A stretch of DNA of 64,000 nt, from contig CAXYYO010000001.1 in the NCBI GenBank assembly GCA_964293305.1, positions 193,778 to 257,777 of the forward strand. The letters are read 5' to 3'. This DNA comes from CALAGJ01 sp964293305. Lineage in GTDB: Bacteria > Bacteroidota > Bacteroidia > Chitinophagales > Chitinophagaceae. Each line of letters starts with the position of its first letter. The first letter of the stretch is position 1. Under the pieces are notes generated by a model. That model did no database searches. It saw only the letters and a program-made list of their open reading frames with translations, and had not been told where the DNA came from. This document shows positions 52,345 to 60,944 of this stretch, piece by piece. Position numbers and translations under genes: made by a program.

Positions 52345-52995
52345 TTAATCCTTTCTGCGAAATCTTTTTCTATTCCTATTTTTAAGCATAGAAACTTTAC
52401 TTTCTGTGCCATTTAATATTCTATTGATATTTTTTTGATGCGTTAGAATTACTAATAAAGCTACCGCTACAGAAAAAATTCGGTATAATGTAACTTCATC
52501 ATTGAAAATAAAAAGGATAAATACGGCAAAAGCAACTCCAGACAAAATTGAACTCAAAGAAACAAATCTGGTAAGATAAAGCACCAATAAAAAAACACCC
52601 ACACAGCATACGGCTACTATTGGCTGAATGGCCAGTATCATCCCAAATAATGTAGCCACTCCTTTACCACCTCTAAAGCCTGCCCAAATTGGAAATATAT
52701 GTCCAATAACTGCAGAGAGTCCAAGACCAATCATAAAATTTGTTCGGGTCCATTCATCATCAAAATATTGTGGTAGTAAAACAAAAAGTGAAGTTCCAAT
52801 AAGGCCTTTCAAAACATCCACAATCATTACAGCTGTACCCCATTTAGGACCAAGTACTCTATACGTATTTGTAGCACCGGCATTGCCGCTACCATAGTCA
52901 CGTATATCTATATCGAAAAAATATTTACTTACCCATACTGCTGTCGGTATTGACCCAATCAGATAAGAAACAATTACAAGTAAAACTTCCTGCAT
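52345..52995 (-). CDS. plsY: Glycerol-3-phosphate acyltransferase PlsY
   Basis: Transfers the acyl group of acyl-phosphate to glycerol-3-phosphate, the first committed step of phospholipid synthesis, and works upstream of CdsA. The 216-residue integral membrane protein has the PlsY motifs: SYLIGSIPTAVW, GSGNAGATNTYRVLG and the FRGGKGVAT loop, with about five helices. There are two Met codons at the start; I prefer 52995 (MQEVLLVIVSYLIGSIP), 53001 being the other. Its promoter box is at 53037. Confidence 0.93.
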   Translation of the reverse strand: MQEVLLVIVSYLIGSIPTAVWVSKYFFDIDIRDYGSGNAGATNTYRVLGPKWGTAVMIVDVLKGLIGTSLFVLLPQYFDDEWTRTNFMIGLGLSAVIGHIFPIWAGFRGGKGVATLFGMILAIQPIVAVCCVGVFLLVLYLTRFVSLSSILSGVAFAVFILFIFNDEVTLYRIFSVAVALLVILTHQKNINRILNGTESKVSMLKNRNRKRFRRKD

Positions 52996-53036
52996 TATCA
53001 AGCGGAATACCGCATTTTTGATTAAAGAAAAGAATG

Positions 53037-53044
53037 CAAATATA
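53037..53044 (-). promoter_or_regulatory. -7 promoter box of plsY
   Basis: The minus strand reads TATATTTG, fitting TAnnTTTG, 41 bases before the plsY start. No clear -33 box. Confidence 0.5.
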
Positions 53045-53074
53045 CGAAAATTGAAAACTGCAATATTTATGCAT

Positions 53075-53887
53075 TTAATCTTTGCTCAATAGTATGCAAA
53101 TCCAGTTGTTTCTCTCTTCAATTTTCTGAAGCAATAACCCAGTATGCATGAGTGCCTTTTTCATATCTTTTTCATCGTCTGCAAGTAAACCACTCAGTAG
53201 CAAGTAACCACCTTTTTTAGTAGCATCCACAATGGCATTGAGGTGCTCCAAAATTATATGTCTATTAATATTGGCCAGCACAATGTCAAACTCACGGTTT
53301 TTTGGAGGTGCTTCTCCTTGCTTCAGATCAATTTGGCCACAATGGTTGATACTCATATTTTCCATAGCATTCTCGATACTCCAAGTGTCAATATCAATTG
53401 CATAAACTGATGCTGCACCTGCTTGTGCAGCCAATATGGCCAAAATCCCTGTACCTGTACCAAAATCGAAAATACTTTTTCCGCTGAAGTTTATTTCGAG
53501 CATAGTTTTAATCATAAGCCAAGTAGTGGCGTGATGGCCAGTTCCAAAACTCATTTTTGGAGTTATGATTAGGTCATAGGGATAATCATCTTTTTTTGGA
53601 TGAAAAGATGCCCTTACAGATACTTTATCTTCTACAACAATGGGTTCAAAATTGCTTTCCCAGATACTATTCCAATTTTTTGGATAAATAATTTCTGTTT
53701 TGTAGTGTATTGGATTTTCTTTTACTGCTTCCTCAAATCCGCCAACACTAAAATCCAATTGAGGAATGTATGCATGCAATTCATTTTCTTCTTCTTCAAA
53801 GGATTCAAATCCCAAATCAAGCAGCTTGGCCATCCATCTGTCAGATGCTTCTCCACTAGTGCTTAAAGTAATCTTCAAATAATTCAT
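53075..53887 (-). CDS. prmA: Ribosomal protein L11 methyltransferase
   Basis: Trimethylates ribosomal protein L11. The 270-residue protein has the SAM-binding motif FDFGTGTGILAILAAQAGA, and PKMSFGTGHHATTWLM just before it, both PrmA hallmarks. The N-terminal part is the smaller L11-recognition domain. The pnp terminator is directly upstream. Length is slightly below the E. coli form, as is usual for Bacteroidota. Confidence 0.95.
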   Translation of the reverse strand: MNYLKITLSTSGEASDRWMAKLLDLGFESFEEEENELHAYIPQLDFSVGGFEEAVKENPIHYKTEIIYPKNWNSIWESNFEPIVVEDKVSVRASFHPKKDDYPYDLIITPKMSFGTGHHATTWLMIKTMLEINFSGKSIFDFGTGTGILAILAAQAGAASVYAIDIDTWSIENAMENMSINHCGQIDLKQGEAPPKNREFDIVLANINRHIILEHLNAIVDATKKGGYLLLSGLLADDEKDMKKALMHTGLLLQKIEERNNWICILLSKD

Positions 53888-53892
53888 TTGCT

Positions 53893-53919
53893 AAAAAAAC
53901 CTCCCAATTTTGGGAGGTT
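53893..53919 (-). terminator. Terminator of pnp
   Basis: A ten-base stem, AACCTCCCAA (53898-53907) with TTGGGAGGTT (53910-53919), is followed on the minus strand by a T-run. It lies between pnp and prmA. Confidence 0.88.
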
Positions 53920-53937
53920 ATTATATTTTTAATGTGA

Positions 53938-56088
53938 CTAATTATTGTCATCCTGCCTGTCCCTTTGCATTTGTTCAGGCTTTGGCATTAATGCTTTCCG
54001 GCTCAATTTATACTTACCTGTTTTCTGATCTACAGCAAGTAATTTCACTTTTATCATATCGCCTTCGGCTAATACCCCATCGAGATTTTCTAACCGTTTC
54101 CAACTTACTTCACTAATATGAAGTAAACCTTCTTTCTTAGGTAAGAACTCTACAAAAGCACCATAGGGTTGTATGGTTTTTACTTTTGCTTCATAAACTT
54201 CACCAACTTCTGGCACAGCCACAATGCCCTGAATTCTTGCATAAGCCCTATCTAAACCATCTTTTTCAGAAGAAAATATACTTACTTCTCCAAAGTTACC
54301 TACTTCTTCTATGGTAATAGTAGTACCTGTTTCTTTTTGCATTTCCTGTATTACTTTACCACCTGGTCCTATAACAGCTCCAATAAATTCTTTTTCTATT
54401 TTGAATTTAACCATTCGTGGCGCATGTGGTTTTACATCATCACGAGGTTTGTCAATAGCTGCGTACATTGCTTCTAAAATATGTAATCTTCCATTACGAG
54501 CTTGCTCTAATGCTTGACGCATTAAATCCATACTAAGTCCATCAATTTTGATATCCATCTGTACACCACAAATTCCATCTCTTGTTCCTGTTACTTTGAA
54601 GTCCATATCGCCCAAATGATCTTCGTCACCAAGTATATCTGTGAGGATAGCATGCTTATTGTCGTTAGTACGGGTTATGAGGCCCATCGCTACGCCACTC
54701 ACATGTTTTTTCAAAGGTACACCGGCATCCATCAGTGCAATTGAACCGGCACAAACAGTTGCCATCGAGGAAGAACCGTTACTTTCTAAAATATCACTTA
54801 CAACTCTTACAGTGTATGCATAATCTTCACTAGGCATCATTTGTCTTAAGCTGCGCAATGCTAAATTACCATGACCAACTTCACGCCTACTTTGCCCACG
54901 CATCATTTTTACTTCACCTGTGGAGAATGGAGGAAAATTATAATGTAAGAAAAATTTGCTGTATTTACTTTCCGCTGCACTTTCCTGTAGCAATTCATCC
55001 AATGGTGTACCAAAAGTTACGGATGTAAGGGATTGCGTTTCACCACGAGTAAATAATGCTGATCCATGTGGTGTTGGCAATACATCGGCCTCCATATTTA
55101 GTGGACGAACAACTTCGTGAGCCCTACCATCTAATCGAACTTTATCATCCAGAATCATATCTCTCACCACATAATATTGTAGTTCGCCAGTGTAAAAACC
55201 AACCAGCGGTTTGTCCTCATCTGGAAGTTCACCAAGTGCAGTTACTACCTCTTGATTTAATTTTGAAAATGCATCTGAACGTTCGTGTTTTGCAGTATTG
55301 CCTCTGGCAATAGCCATCATTTTATCTTTTGCAAGGGCAATGATTTTTTCATTGAGTGCTTCATTACGATAAGGTTTTGTATAATATCTTTTTTCTGTAA
55401 TGCCCACTTTTGTCCTTAGCGCTTTTTGTGCTTCAATTTGAACCTGTATGGCTGAATGAGCTATCTCAAGTGCTTTTACAAGGTCGCCTTCGCTACACTC
55501 TTTACTTTCACCTTCCACCATTACTAAGTTTTTCTCAGTAGCGGCAATCATAAAATCCATATCTGCGGATTTCATTTGCTCTGGTGAAGGGTTTATAACA
55601 AACTCACCAGAAACTCTTCCAATTCTTACTTCAGATATAATTTCTTTAATGGGTATATCAGATACTGCTAATGCTGCACTTGCTGCAAGACAAGCCAAAG
55701 AATCTGGTAACACATTTTTATCGCTAGATACTAAACTTAACAAAACTTGAACATCGCAGAGGTAATCTTCTGGAAACAAAGGACGTAGTGCCCTATCAAT
55801 TAACCTTGATGTAAGTATTTCATAGTCATTTAAGCGTGCTTCTCTTTTAAAGAAAGAACCCGGAATACGGCCTGCCGATGCAAATTTTTCCTGATAATCT
55901 ACAGACAAAGGAAAAAATGATTGACCTGTTTTTGGCTCTTTTCCTGCACATACAGTGGCTAAGAGAATACAATTACCTTGGCGTACGGTAACTGCACCAT
56001 CTGCCTGTCTGGCTAAGCGGCCGGTTTCTATGATTACTTCCTGACCGGATGGAAGATTAAATGAAACTTGTATAGGTTGTGATAACAT
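53938..56088 (-). CDS. pnp: Polynucleotide phosphorylase
   Basis: A phosphorolytic 3'-5' exoribonuclease. The 716-residue protein has two RNase PH domains (FTRGETQSL and GDEDHLGDMDFKVTGT region), a KH domain with FIGAVIGPGGKVIQEM, and a C-terminal S1 domain (VYEAKVKTIQPYGAFVEFLP). It is the second gene after rpsO on the same strand, the classical rpsO-pnp order, but a terminator lies between them. It is followed by its own terminator. Confidence 0.98.
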   Translation of the reverse strand: MLSQPIQVSFNLPSGQEVIIETGRLARQADGAVTVRQGNCILLATVCAGKEPKTGQSFFPLSVDYQEKFASAGRIPGSFFKREARLNDYEILTSRLIDRALRPLFPEDYLCDVQVLLSLVSSDKNVLPDSLACLAASAALAVSDIPIKEIISEVRIGRVSGEFVINPSPEQMKSADMDFMIAATEKNLVMVEGESKECSEGDLVKALEIAHSAIQVQIEAQKALRTKVGITEKRYYTKPYRNEALNEKIIALAKDKMMAIARGNTAKHERSDAFSKLNQEVVTALGELPDEDKPLVGFYTGELQYYVVRDMILDDKVRLDGRAHEVVRPLNMEADVLPTPHGSALFTRGETQSLTSVTFGTPLDELLQESAAESKYSKFFLHYNFPPFSTGEVKMMRGQSRREVGHGNLALRSLRQMMPSEDYAYTVRVVSDILESNGSSSMATVCAGSIALMDAGVPLKKHVSGVAMGLITRTNDNKHAILTDILGDEDHLGDMDFKVTGTRDGICGVQMDIKIDGLSMDLMRQALEQARNGRLHILEAMYAAIDKPRDDVKPHAPRMVKFKIEKEFIGAVIGPGGKVIQEMQKETGTTITIEEVGNFGEVSIFSSEKDGLDRAYARIQGIVAVPEVGEVYEAKVKTIQPYGAFVEFLPKKEGLLHISEVSWKRLENLDGVLAEGDMIKVKLLAVDQKTGKYKLSRKALMPKPEQMQRDRQDDNN

Positions 56089-56215
56089 AAAATTTGTATT
56101 TTGATTTGATTCCTAACAGGTGCATATCTGTTTTGTAGATACCGGAAAATGGAGTAGCGTGACCTGAAATTTCTAAAATTAGAACGGCAACTGTGAGAAC
56201 ATTTTTAAAAAAAAA

Positions 56216-56251
56216 TTTTCCCAACCACAGATTAAATGTCAGTTGGGAAAA
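56216..56251 (-). terminator. Terminator between rpsO and pnp
   Basis: The ten-base stem TTTTCCCAAC (56216-56225) with GTTGGGAAAA (56242-56251) is followed on the minus strand by nine T (complement of A-run 56207-56215). It implies that some pnp expression depends on read-through or on a promoter within 56089-56215. Confidence 0.85.
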
Positions 56252-56273
56252 CGATTTTTTTTCATTTTTAAAA

Positions 56274-56546
56274 CTATTTCCTAATACCCAATGCAGCAAT
56301 TAGTGACCTGTATGATTGTAGGTTATGCTTGCTTAAATAGTTGAGTAGGCGTTTGCGTTGTCCTACCATTTTTATTAAACCAGAACGAGTTGAATGATCC
56401 TGTTTATTTGCTTGTAAATGGGATGAGATAGCTGATATGCGAGTTGTAAGTTGTGCTATCTGTCCTTCTATAGAACCAGTGTTTGTGGCACTACCACCAT
56501 ACGTGGCAAAAATTGTTTCTCTTCCTTCTTTAGTTAAATAAGGCAT
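56274..56546 (-). CDS. rpsO: 30S ribosomal protein S15
   Basis: A component of the small ribosomal subunit, which binds 16S rRNA and bridges to 23S rRNA. The 90-residue protein has the standard length and the S15 core, with QIAQLTTRISAISSHLQANKQDHSTRSGLIKMVGQRKRLLNYL in order (its central S15 signature). It has a consensus-like promoter and a terminator before pnp. Confidence 0.97.
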   Translation of the reverse strand: MPYLTKEGRETIFATYGGSATNTGSIEGQIAQLTTRISAISSHLQANKQDHSTRSGLIKMVGQRKRLLNYLSKHNLQSYRSLIAALGIRK

Positions 56547-56591
56547 TTTATATTTTTTTCTTCTTTAAAATTCTCCTCCAATTGAGGACCG

Positions 56592-56625
56592 CAAAAATAG
56601 GGGAGTTTTTCAGATAAACTGCAAA
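56592..56625 (-). promoter_or_regulatory. Putative promoter of rpsO
   Basis: The minus strand has TATTTTTG (56599-56592) with TTTG 22 bases upstream (56625-56622). The -7 box is exact; the spacer is longer than 19. Confidence 0.5.
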
Positions 56626-56721
56626 CAAACTGAAAATTGTTTTTAATGCTGATGAGGGAGGTGTTTATTGCCAAAAAGTCATCCGGCTTTACGATATGTA
56701 TTTGAATATGAAAATAACAAT

Positions 56722-56756
56722 ATGATAAAGTGCGGACATCGTCCGCACTTTATCAT
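56722..56756 (-). terminator. Strong hairpin after hsp20
   Basis: A perfect 16-base stem, ATGATAAAGTGCGGAC (56722-56737) with GTCCGCACTTTATCAT (56741-56756), loop of three. It begins seven bases after the hsp20 stop on the minus strand. The T-run after it is weak. Confidence 0.65.
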
Positions 56757-56762
56757 GGTTTT

Positions 56763-57161
56763 TTACTGAATAACTATATCCGTTTTCTTAACAACGGAAT
56801 CTTCTAATACAGGTAGGCTTACATGTAGCACACCATCTTCATATTTTGCAGCGATTGCTTCTGCATTGATGGTGTTGTCTAATACAAAACTGCGTTCAAA
56901 TCCACCACGACTGTATTCCCTGCGTACCCAATCAGGGCGTGGGAATCCTTCCGGTGGCGTGTAAGAAACTACCAGTTCTTTACCTTTTACTTCTAATTTA
57001 AAATGTTCTTTCATTCTGCCAGGGGCAAATACTAACATTTCATAACTGTTTTCCGTTTTATAAATATTTACGGATGCACGTTGTGCACTGCGTGCTAACC
57101 ATGCCTTAGCGGCCTGTCCTTGTAGTTTGCCTTTTGCGGCCCATGACTCATTGTGGTACAT
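56763..57161 (-). CDS. Small heat-shock protein, Hsp20 family
   Basis: An ATP-independent holdase that binds unfolding proteins. The 132-residue alpha-crystallin protein has the segments YKTENSYEMLVFAPGRMKEHFKLEVKGKELVVSY and GGFERSFVLDNTINAEAIAAKYEDGVLHVSLP, with the C-terminal VKKTDIVIQ. I start at 57161 (MYHNESWAAK); the frame goes further up to 57275 but this part is hydrophobic and unrelated to the family. A strong hairpin follows. No recognisable CIRCE element is visible upstream. Confidence 0.9.
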   Translation of the reverse strand: MYHNESWAAKGKLQGQAAKAWLARSAQRASVNIYKTENSYEMLVFAPGRMKEHFKLEVKGKELVVSYTPPEGFPRPDWVRREYSRGGFERSFVLDNTINAEAIAAKYEDGVLHVSLPVLEDSVVKKTDIVIQ

Positions 57162-57505
57162 GTTTTCTTTTTTTAATTGTAAATAATAGCATTTGTTGTA
57201 ATGCTGATATGAATTGCTGAAAAACATTTTTCCGGATAAAATGATTGTCAACATTGTAGAACCAACTAAAAACAAACCACTCTTAATTTAGGCATTACTT
57301 GACAGGTAATCTTTATAGGCAATGGACTATTTGTCAATGATCTACCTCGAAATCTGTCATTATTTCTGATGAGGAGAGAGGGATACAATTTTAAATTTTT
57401 CAAAATAAAAACGGTGAAAAATTGCTTGAATGATAAACTGGACATGCTAACTACTGTAAATATTTCCCTTAGTCTTGGAAAAGAATAGTGTTAAAAAATT
57501 TATAG

Positions 57506-58696
57506 CTACTTCAAAATTTCAGTTATTTCACCTGTTTTTTTATCTTTCAATATGAGTTTTCTTGCACCATAATGGGTAAGTTCTTCTTTTACCAAGAAGT
57601 AATTTTCATCATATGATTCCACATTAGCGGTATGATTTGTTTCCAACTCGCCTCGCCATTCATCTAAGAGAATTGGCTCCCATTTTTTTGAAATCACGCT
57701 TTGGTAAGCTGCATCAATTATGGCATTGATGATATAACCATCATAGAATGTTTCCTCAGGATTTATGCCATTTTCATAAGCATTAAACATATCCATAAAC
57801 ATGTGGTTATAACCTAATTCATTGAGCTCATCCCCAACGGGGAAAAGCCATCCGCTATTTGTTTCCGCTTTTTCAGCTACATAATTATTTTCCTTAATAC
57901 TTGTAAAAACATCCATGCCGGTACGCAGAAAACCATTTATAAAAATAGTGCCCTCGCTACCCATAATTTCATCCCGAAGATCTAATCCACCTCTAAATGT
58001 CCAACTGGCTTCAAACTGACCAATTGCACCATTTTCATATTTTACTAAACCTATTGCATGATCTTCTGCATCTATCGGTTTTACTTGGGTATCTGCCCAG
58101 CACATTACTTCCACGGGTCTTATATTTTTACCAATATATCCTCTGCAAATTTCTATACAATGACAGGCCAGGTCAAGCATACAGCCCCCACCAGCTTTTT
58201 CTTTGTCCCAAAACCAATTGCTATGTGGGCCGGGATGTGCTTCTCTACTTTTGGCCCAGATAATTTTTCCTAATGCGCCGGATGATATAGTGGACTTTGC
58301 TTTTAAAAATTTTGGTGTATAAACAAGATCTTCAAGATAGCCATTGAAAATTCCTGCCTCCTCTACTGCTTTGAGCATACGCAATGCTTCTGTGCTATTT
58401 CTTCCTAATGGCTTTGTAGTAATTACAGCTTTTTTATGTTTACAACAGAGCATTACAGCTACTTCGTGAAGGTAGTTTGGTAGGGCAATACAAACCATAT
58501 CCACATCAGGATGTGCAATACTTTCTTCCATAGCTGTCGTCGAATGTGCTACATGGTATTGCGCAGCAAATTTTTTTGCATTTTCTATACTATGTGAACA
58601 GACGCTTACTATCTTATCCTTGTTTCTATATCCCTGTATACTATCAGCATAAAAACGTCCAATAAATCCTGAGCCTAACATTGCTATGCGAATCAT
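57506..58696 (-). CDS. Gfo/Idh/MocA family oxidoreductase
   Basis: An NAD(P)-dependent oxidoreductase of 396 residues, usually acting on sugars or sugar derivatives. The Rossmann start IRIAMLGSGFIGRFYADSI is followed by a VCIALPNYLHEV segment and TTKPLGRNSTE, in place of the classic EKP catalytic motif (here TKP). The C-terminal domain has the GCMLDLACHCIEICR active-site helix with a conserved His. It stands alone. No transporter or sugar isomerase gene is adjacent, so the substrate cannot be guessed. Confidence 0.88.
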   Translation of the reverse strand: MIRIAMLGSGFIGRFYADSIQGYRNKDKIVSVCSHSIENAKKFAAQYHVAHSTTAMEESIAHPDVDMVCIALPNYLHEVAVMLCCKHKKAVITTKPLGRNSTEALRMLKAVEEAGIFNGYLEDLVYTPKFLKAKSTISSGALGKIIWAKSREAHPGPHSNWFWDKEKAGGGCMLDLACHCIEICRGYIGKNIRPVEVMCWADTQVKPIDAEDHAIGLVKYENGAIGQFEASWTFRGGLDLRDEIMGSEGTIFINGFLRTGMDVFTSIKENNYVAEKAETNSGWLFPVGDELNELGYNHMFMDMFNAYENGINPEETFYDGYIINAIIDAAYQSVISKKWEPILLDEWRGELETNHTANVESYDENYFLVKEELTHYGARKLILKDKKTGEITEILK

Positions 58697-59140
58697 ATAA
58701 ACTTATTATGCTGGCAATGTAAGTCAGTTTTTTTCAACTTGTAGAATTGGTCAACAAAACACCTAACTCCCGATTTTTCTTTTCAAAAAAGTATCTTTTT
58801 TTCTATTAAGCAAAAAAAATGAACTATTGTACAATTGATTTACATTGACAGGTTGCAGCAGTATTTTTTTTGCTGGTTAAGCCGAAAGATAATTTTTAAA
58901 TTAGTTTCTTCAAAATCATTTGTTTATAAACAGGAGTAATCAGGGATAGCTGGCCGATGATTAAAATAAGTCACACCTTTGATGCACACAATGTTATAAC
59001 TTGCAAATGTTTTCAATACATGATTTACCATTAGGGGGGAGAATTAAGCTGGGCAACATTTTTGTAAATACTTCCAGTTTTTTATATTATAACATTGGTT
59101 TTTATTGATGGTAATAGTGGAATGATTTCGGATTCAATCA

Positions 59141-59155
59141 TTGCCCGTAGGGCAA
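59141..59155 (+). repeat. Small dispersed hairpin, CCGTAGG core
   Basis: TTGCCC-GTA-GGGCAA, a six-base stem and three-base loop, identical in its core to the copy at 12981-12991. Followed by AAATATTTGAC, an element close to a -7 box. Confidence 0.5.
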
Positions 59156-59233
59156 AATATTTGACTAATATACTATTATCCTCAAAAATCCTCTTTTAAA
59201 TTTTTTATTGCTTCAACTGAAAGCATCACTCAT

Positions 59234-59241
59234 TAATTTTG
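59234..59241 (+). promoter_or_regulatory. -7 promoter box of kdsA, close to a leaderless start
   Basis: TAATTTTG fits TAnnTTTG and ends four bases before the ATG at 59246. If used, transcription would start at or next to the start codon. No good -33 box is seen. Confidence 0.5.
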
Positions 59242-59245
59242 CCAT

Positions 59246-60073
59246 ATGAATACATTTCTGGAAGATATTTTCAAAGGTCAGACTTATAATCCTTCAAACT
59301 TCTTTTTAATAGCTGGTCCATGTGTGGTTGAGAATGAAACAATCGTGGCAGAAATTGGATCTCAAGTAAAATCAGTTTGTGAAAAATTGAGCATTCCCTA
59401 TATCTTAAAAGCATCCTATAGAAAAGCAAACCGCACCAGCACCCATTCCTTTACTGGTATGGGGGATGAAAAAGCATTGGCCATTCTAAAAGCAGCAGGC
59501 AGAAAATTAAACTTGCCGGTTACAACTGATATACACAGTGCTGGGGAAGCCGCACTGGCAGCGGAATATGTGGATGTTTTACAAATACCAGCTTTCCTTT
59601 GTCGCCAAACAGATTTACTACAGGCAGCGGCAGCAACTGGTAAAATTGTGAATGTAAAAAAGGGTCAGTTTTTAAGCGGATCTTCTATGAAATTTGCTGT
59701 GGAAAAAATTGTAGAAACTGGCAATGAAAAAGTCATGCTCACAGATCGGGGCAATACTTTTGGCTATCAAGACATGGTTGTGGATTATAGAAATATAACT
59801 TGGATGAAAGCAACAGGTGTACCTGTAATAATGGACTGCACACATAGCTTGCAGCAGCCCAACCAAACGTCTGGAGTAACTGGAGGAAACCCTGCATTAA
59901 TAGGCACTATCGCCAAAGCAGCCATAGCTACTGGTGCGGATGGTATTTTTATTGAAACTCATCCGGACCCCTCAAAAGCATTGAGTGATGGGGCAAATAT
60001 GCTTCCTTTGGATAAACTGGAATCATTGCTGACACAATTGGTGTCTTTAAGAAAGACAGTTGCTGAATGGTGA
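59246..60073 (+). CDS. kdsA: 3-deoxy-8-phosphooctulonate synthase
   Basis: Makes KDO-8-phosphate from arabinose-5-phosphate and phosphoenolpyruvate for the LPS inner core. The 275-residue protein has the KDO8P synthase fold with IAGPCVVENE, KASYRKANRTS, DIHSAGEAA, NVKKGQFLSGSSMKFAVEKI and DCTHSLQQPNQTSG, all in order, which includes the metal or catalytic Cys/His-type positions of the DAHP/KDO8P family. Its presence supports a Gram-negative outer membrane with LPS. No other LPS gene is adjacent. Confidence 0.96.
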   Translation: MNTFLEDIFKGQTYNPSNFFLIAGPCVVENETIVAEIGSQVKSVCEKLSIPYILKASYRKANRTSTHSFTGMGDEKALAILKAAGRKLNLPVTTDIHSAGEAALAAEYVDVLQIPAFLCRQTDLLQAAAATGKIVNVKKGQFLSGSSMKFAVEKIVETGNEKVMLTDRGNTFGYQDMVVDYRNITWMKATGVPVIMDCTHSLQQPNQTSGVTGGNPALIGTIAKAAIATGADGIFIETHPDPSKALSDGANMLPLDKLESLLTQLVSLRKTVAEW

Positions 60074-60198
60074 AATTCTATTGAAAATAATATACGCTGT
60101 TTAAATCGTTTGGCAATAAGAATAAATTATTTTATAATATCAATAAGTATTCATTTCTGTTAGGAGAAATCATTTTTACATTAAAACGTAATCTGAAC

Positions 60199-60206
60199 TA
60201 ATTTTG
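60199..60206 (+). promoter_or_regulatory. -7 promoter box of upp
   Basis: TAATTTTG fits TAnnTTTG, 22 bases before the ATG at 60229. No exact -33 box. Confidence 0.45.
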
Positions 60207-60228
60207 CTATTTAAAATATTTGATAAAG

Positions 60229-60882
60229 ATGCTAATAAATCTTAGTGAGCAGCATAGCTTAGTGAGCAATTGGATAAGTGAGTTGAGGTATACTGGCATT
60301 CAAACAGATCGGATGCGTTTTAGAAGAAACATAGAAAGAATAGGTGAAGTAGCTGCTTATGAAATCAGTAAAACGCTGGATTGGAAAGAGGAGGAAATAC
60401 AAACTCCTCTAGGGATTCATACCAGCAAGTTATTGGTAAGTCAACCAATACTGGCCACTATTTTAAGAGCGGGTTTGCCATTGCATCAGGGTATGCTCAA
60501 TTATTTTGATAAGGCTGATAATGGTTTTATATCCGCCTATAGAAAGCATCATAGGGATGGAAGCTTTGAAATTAAATTAGAATATATTAGTTGCCCTTCC
60601 ATTGCTAATCGCACACTCATACTCTGTGATCCTATGATTGCTACTGGTGCTAGCTTGGTAACAACAATTGAATCCCTCAAAAATTTGGGCAATCCTACAC
60701 AAATACATGTAGTGTGTGCTATTGCTTGCCCAGATGGTCTTGAATACATCGTTAGGGAATGTGGAGACGGTATTCATTTTTGGTGTGGGGATATCGATGA
60801 AGAATTAACTGCAAAGGGCTATATAGTACCCGGTTTGGGCGATGCAGGAGATTTGGCATTTGGTACTAAGAAGCAAAACTAA
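60229..60882 (+). CDS. upp: Uracil phosphoribosyltransferase
   Basis: Salvages uracil to UMP with PRPP. The 217-residue protein is full length. The PRPP loop is LCDPMIATGASL, with the usual upstream PILATILRAGLPLHQG and the C-terminal YIVPGLGDAGDLAFGT motif that binds uracil. A TTG at 60220 is in frame, but the ATG at 60229 is preferred (MLINLSEQHS). It lies 62 bases before the PorP/SprF gene on the same strand. Confidence 0.95.
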   Translation: MLINLSEQHSLVSNWISELRYTGIQTDRMRFRRNIERIGEVAAYEISKTLDWKEEEIQTPLGIHTSKLLVSQPILATILRAGLPLHQGMLNYFDKADNGFISAYRKHHRDGSFEIKLEYISCPSIANRTLILCDPMIATGASLVTTIESLKNLGNPTQIHVVCAIACPDGLEYIVRECGDGIHFWCGDIDEELTAKGYIVPGLGDAGDLAFGTKKQN

Positions 60883-60944
60883 TTTATCCTTATATTGCAT
60901 CTTTTCAATAAATAATATTGTCTTCATATACAGAAACCCCAAAT

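Larger units (their letters stand above)
58697..59245. other. Gene-free region between the Gfo/Idh/MocA gene and kdsA
   Basis: About 550 bases with no credible coding region. It carries one hairpin of the CCGTAGG family at 59141-59155 and the kdsA promoter box at 59234-59241. Confidence 0.55.

Noticed and set aside
57299..57337. TTGACA and TGTCAA arms upstream of hsp20, a possible heat-shock operator
   Set aside because: Arms are only six bases, 27 bases apart and unlike CIRCE or known sHSP operators; could be chance.
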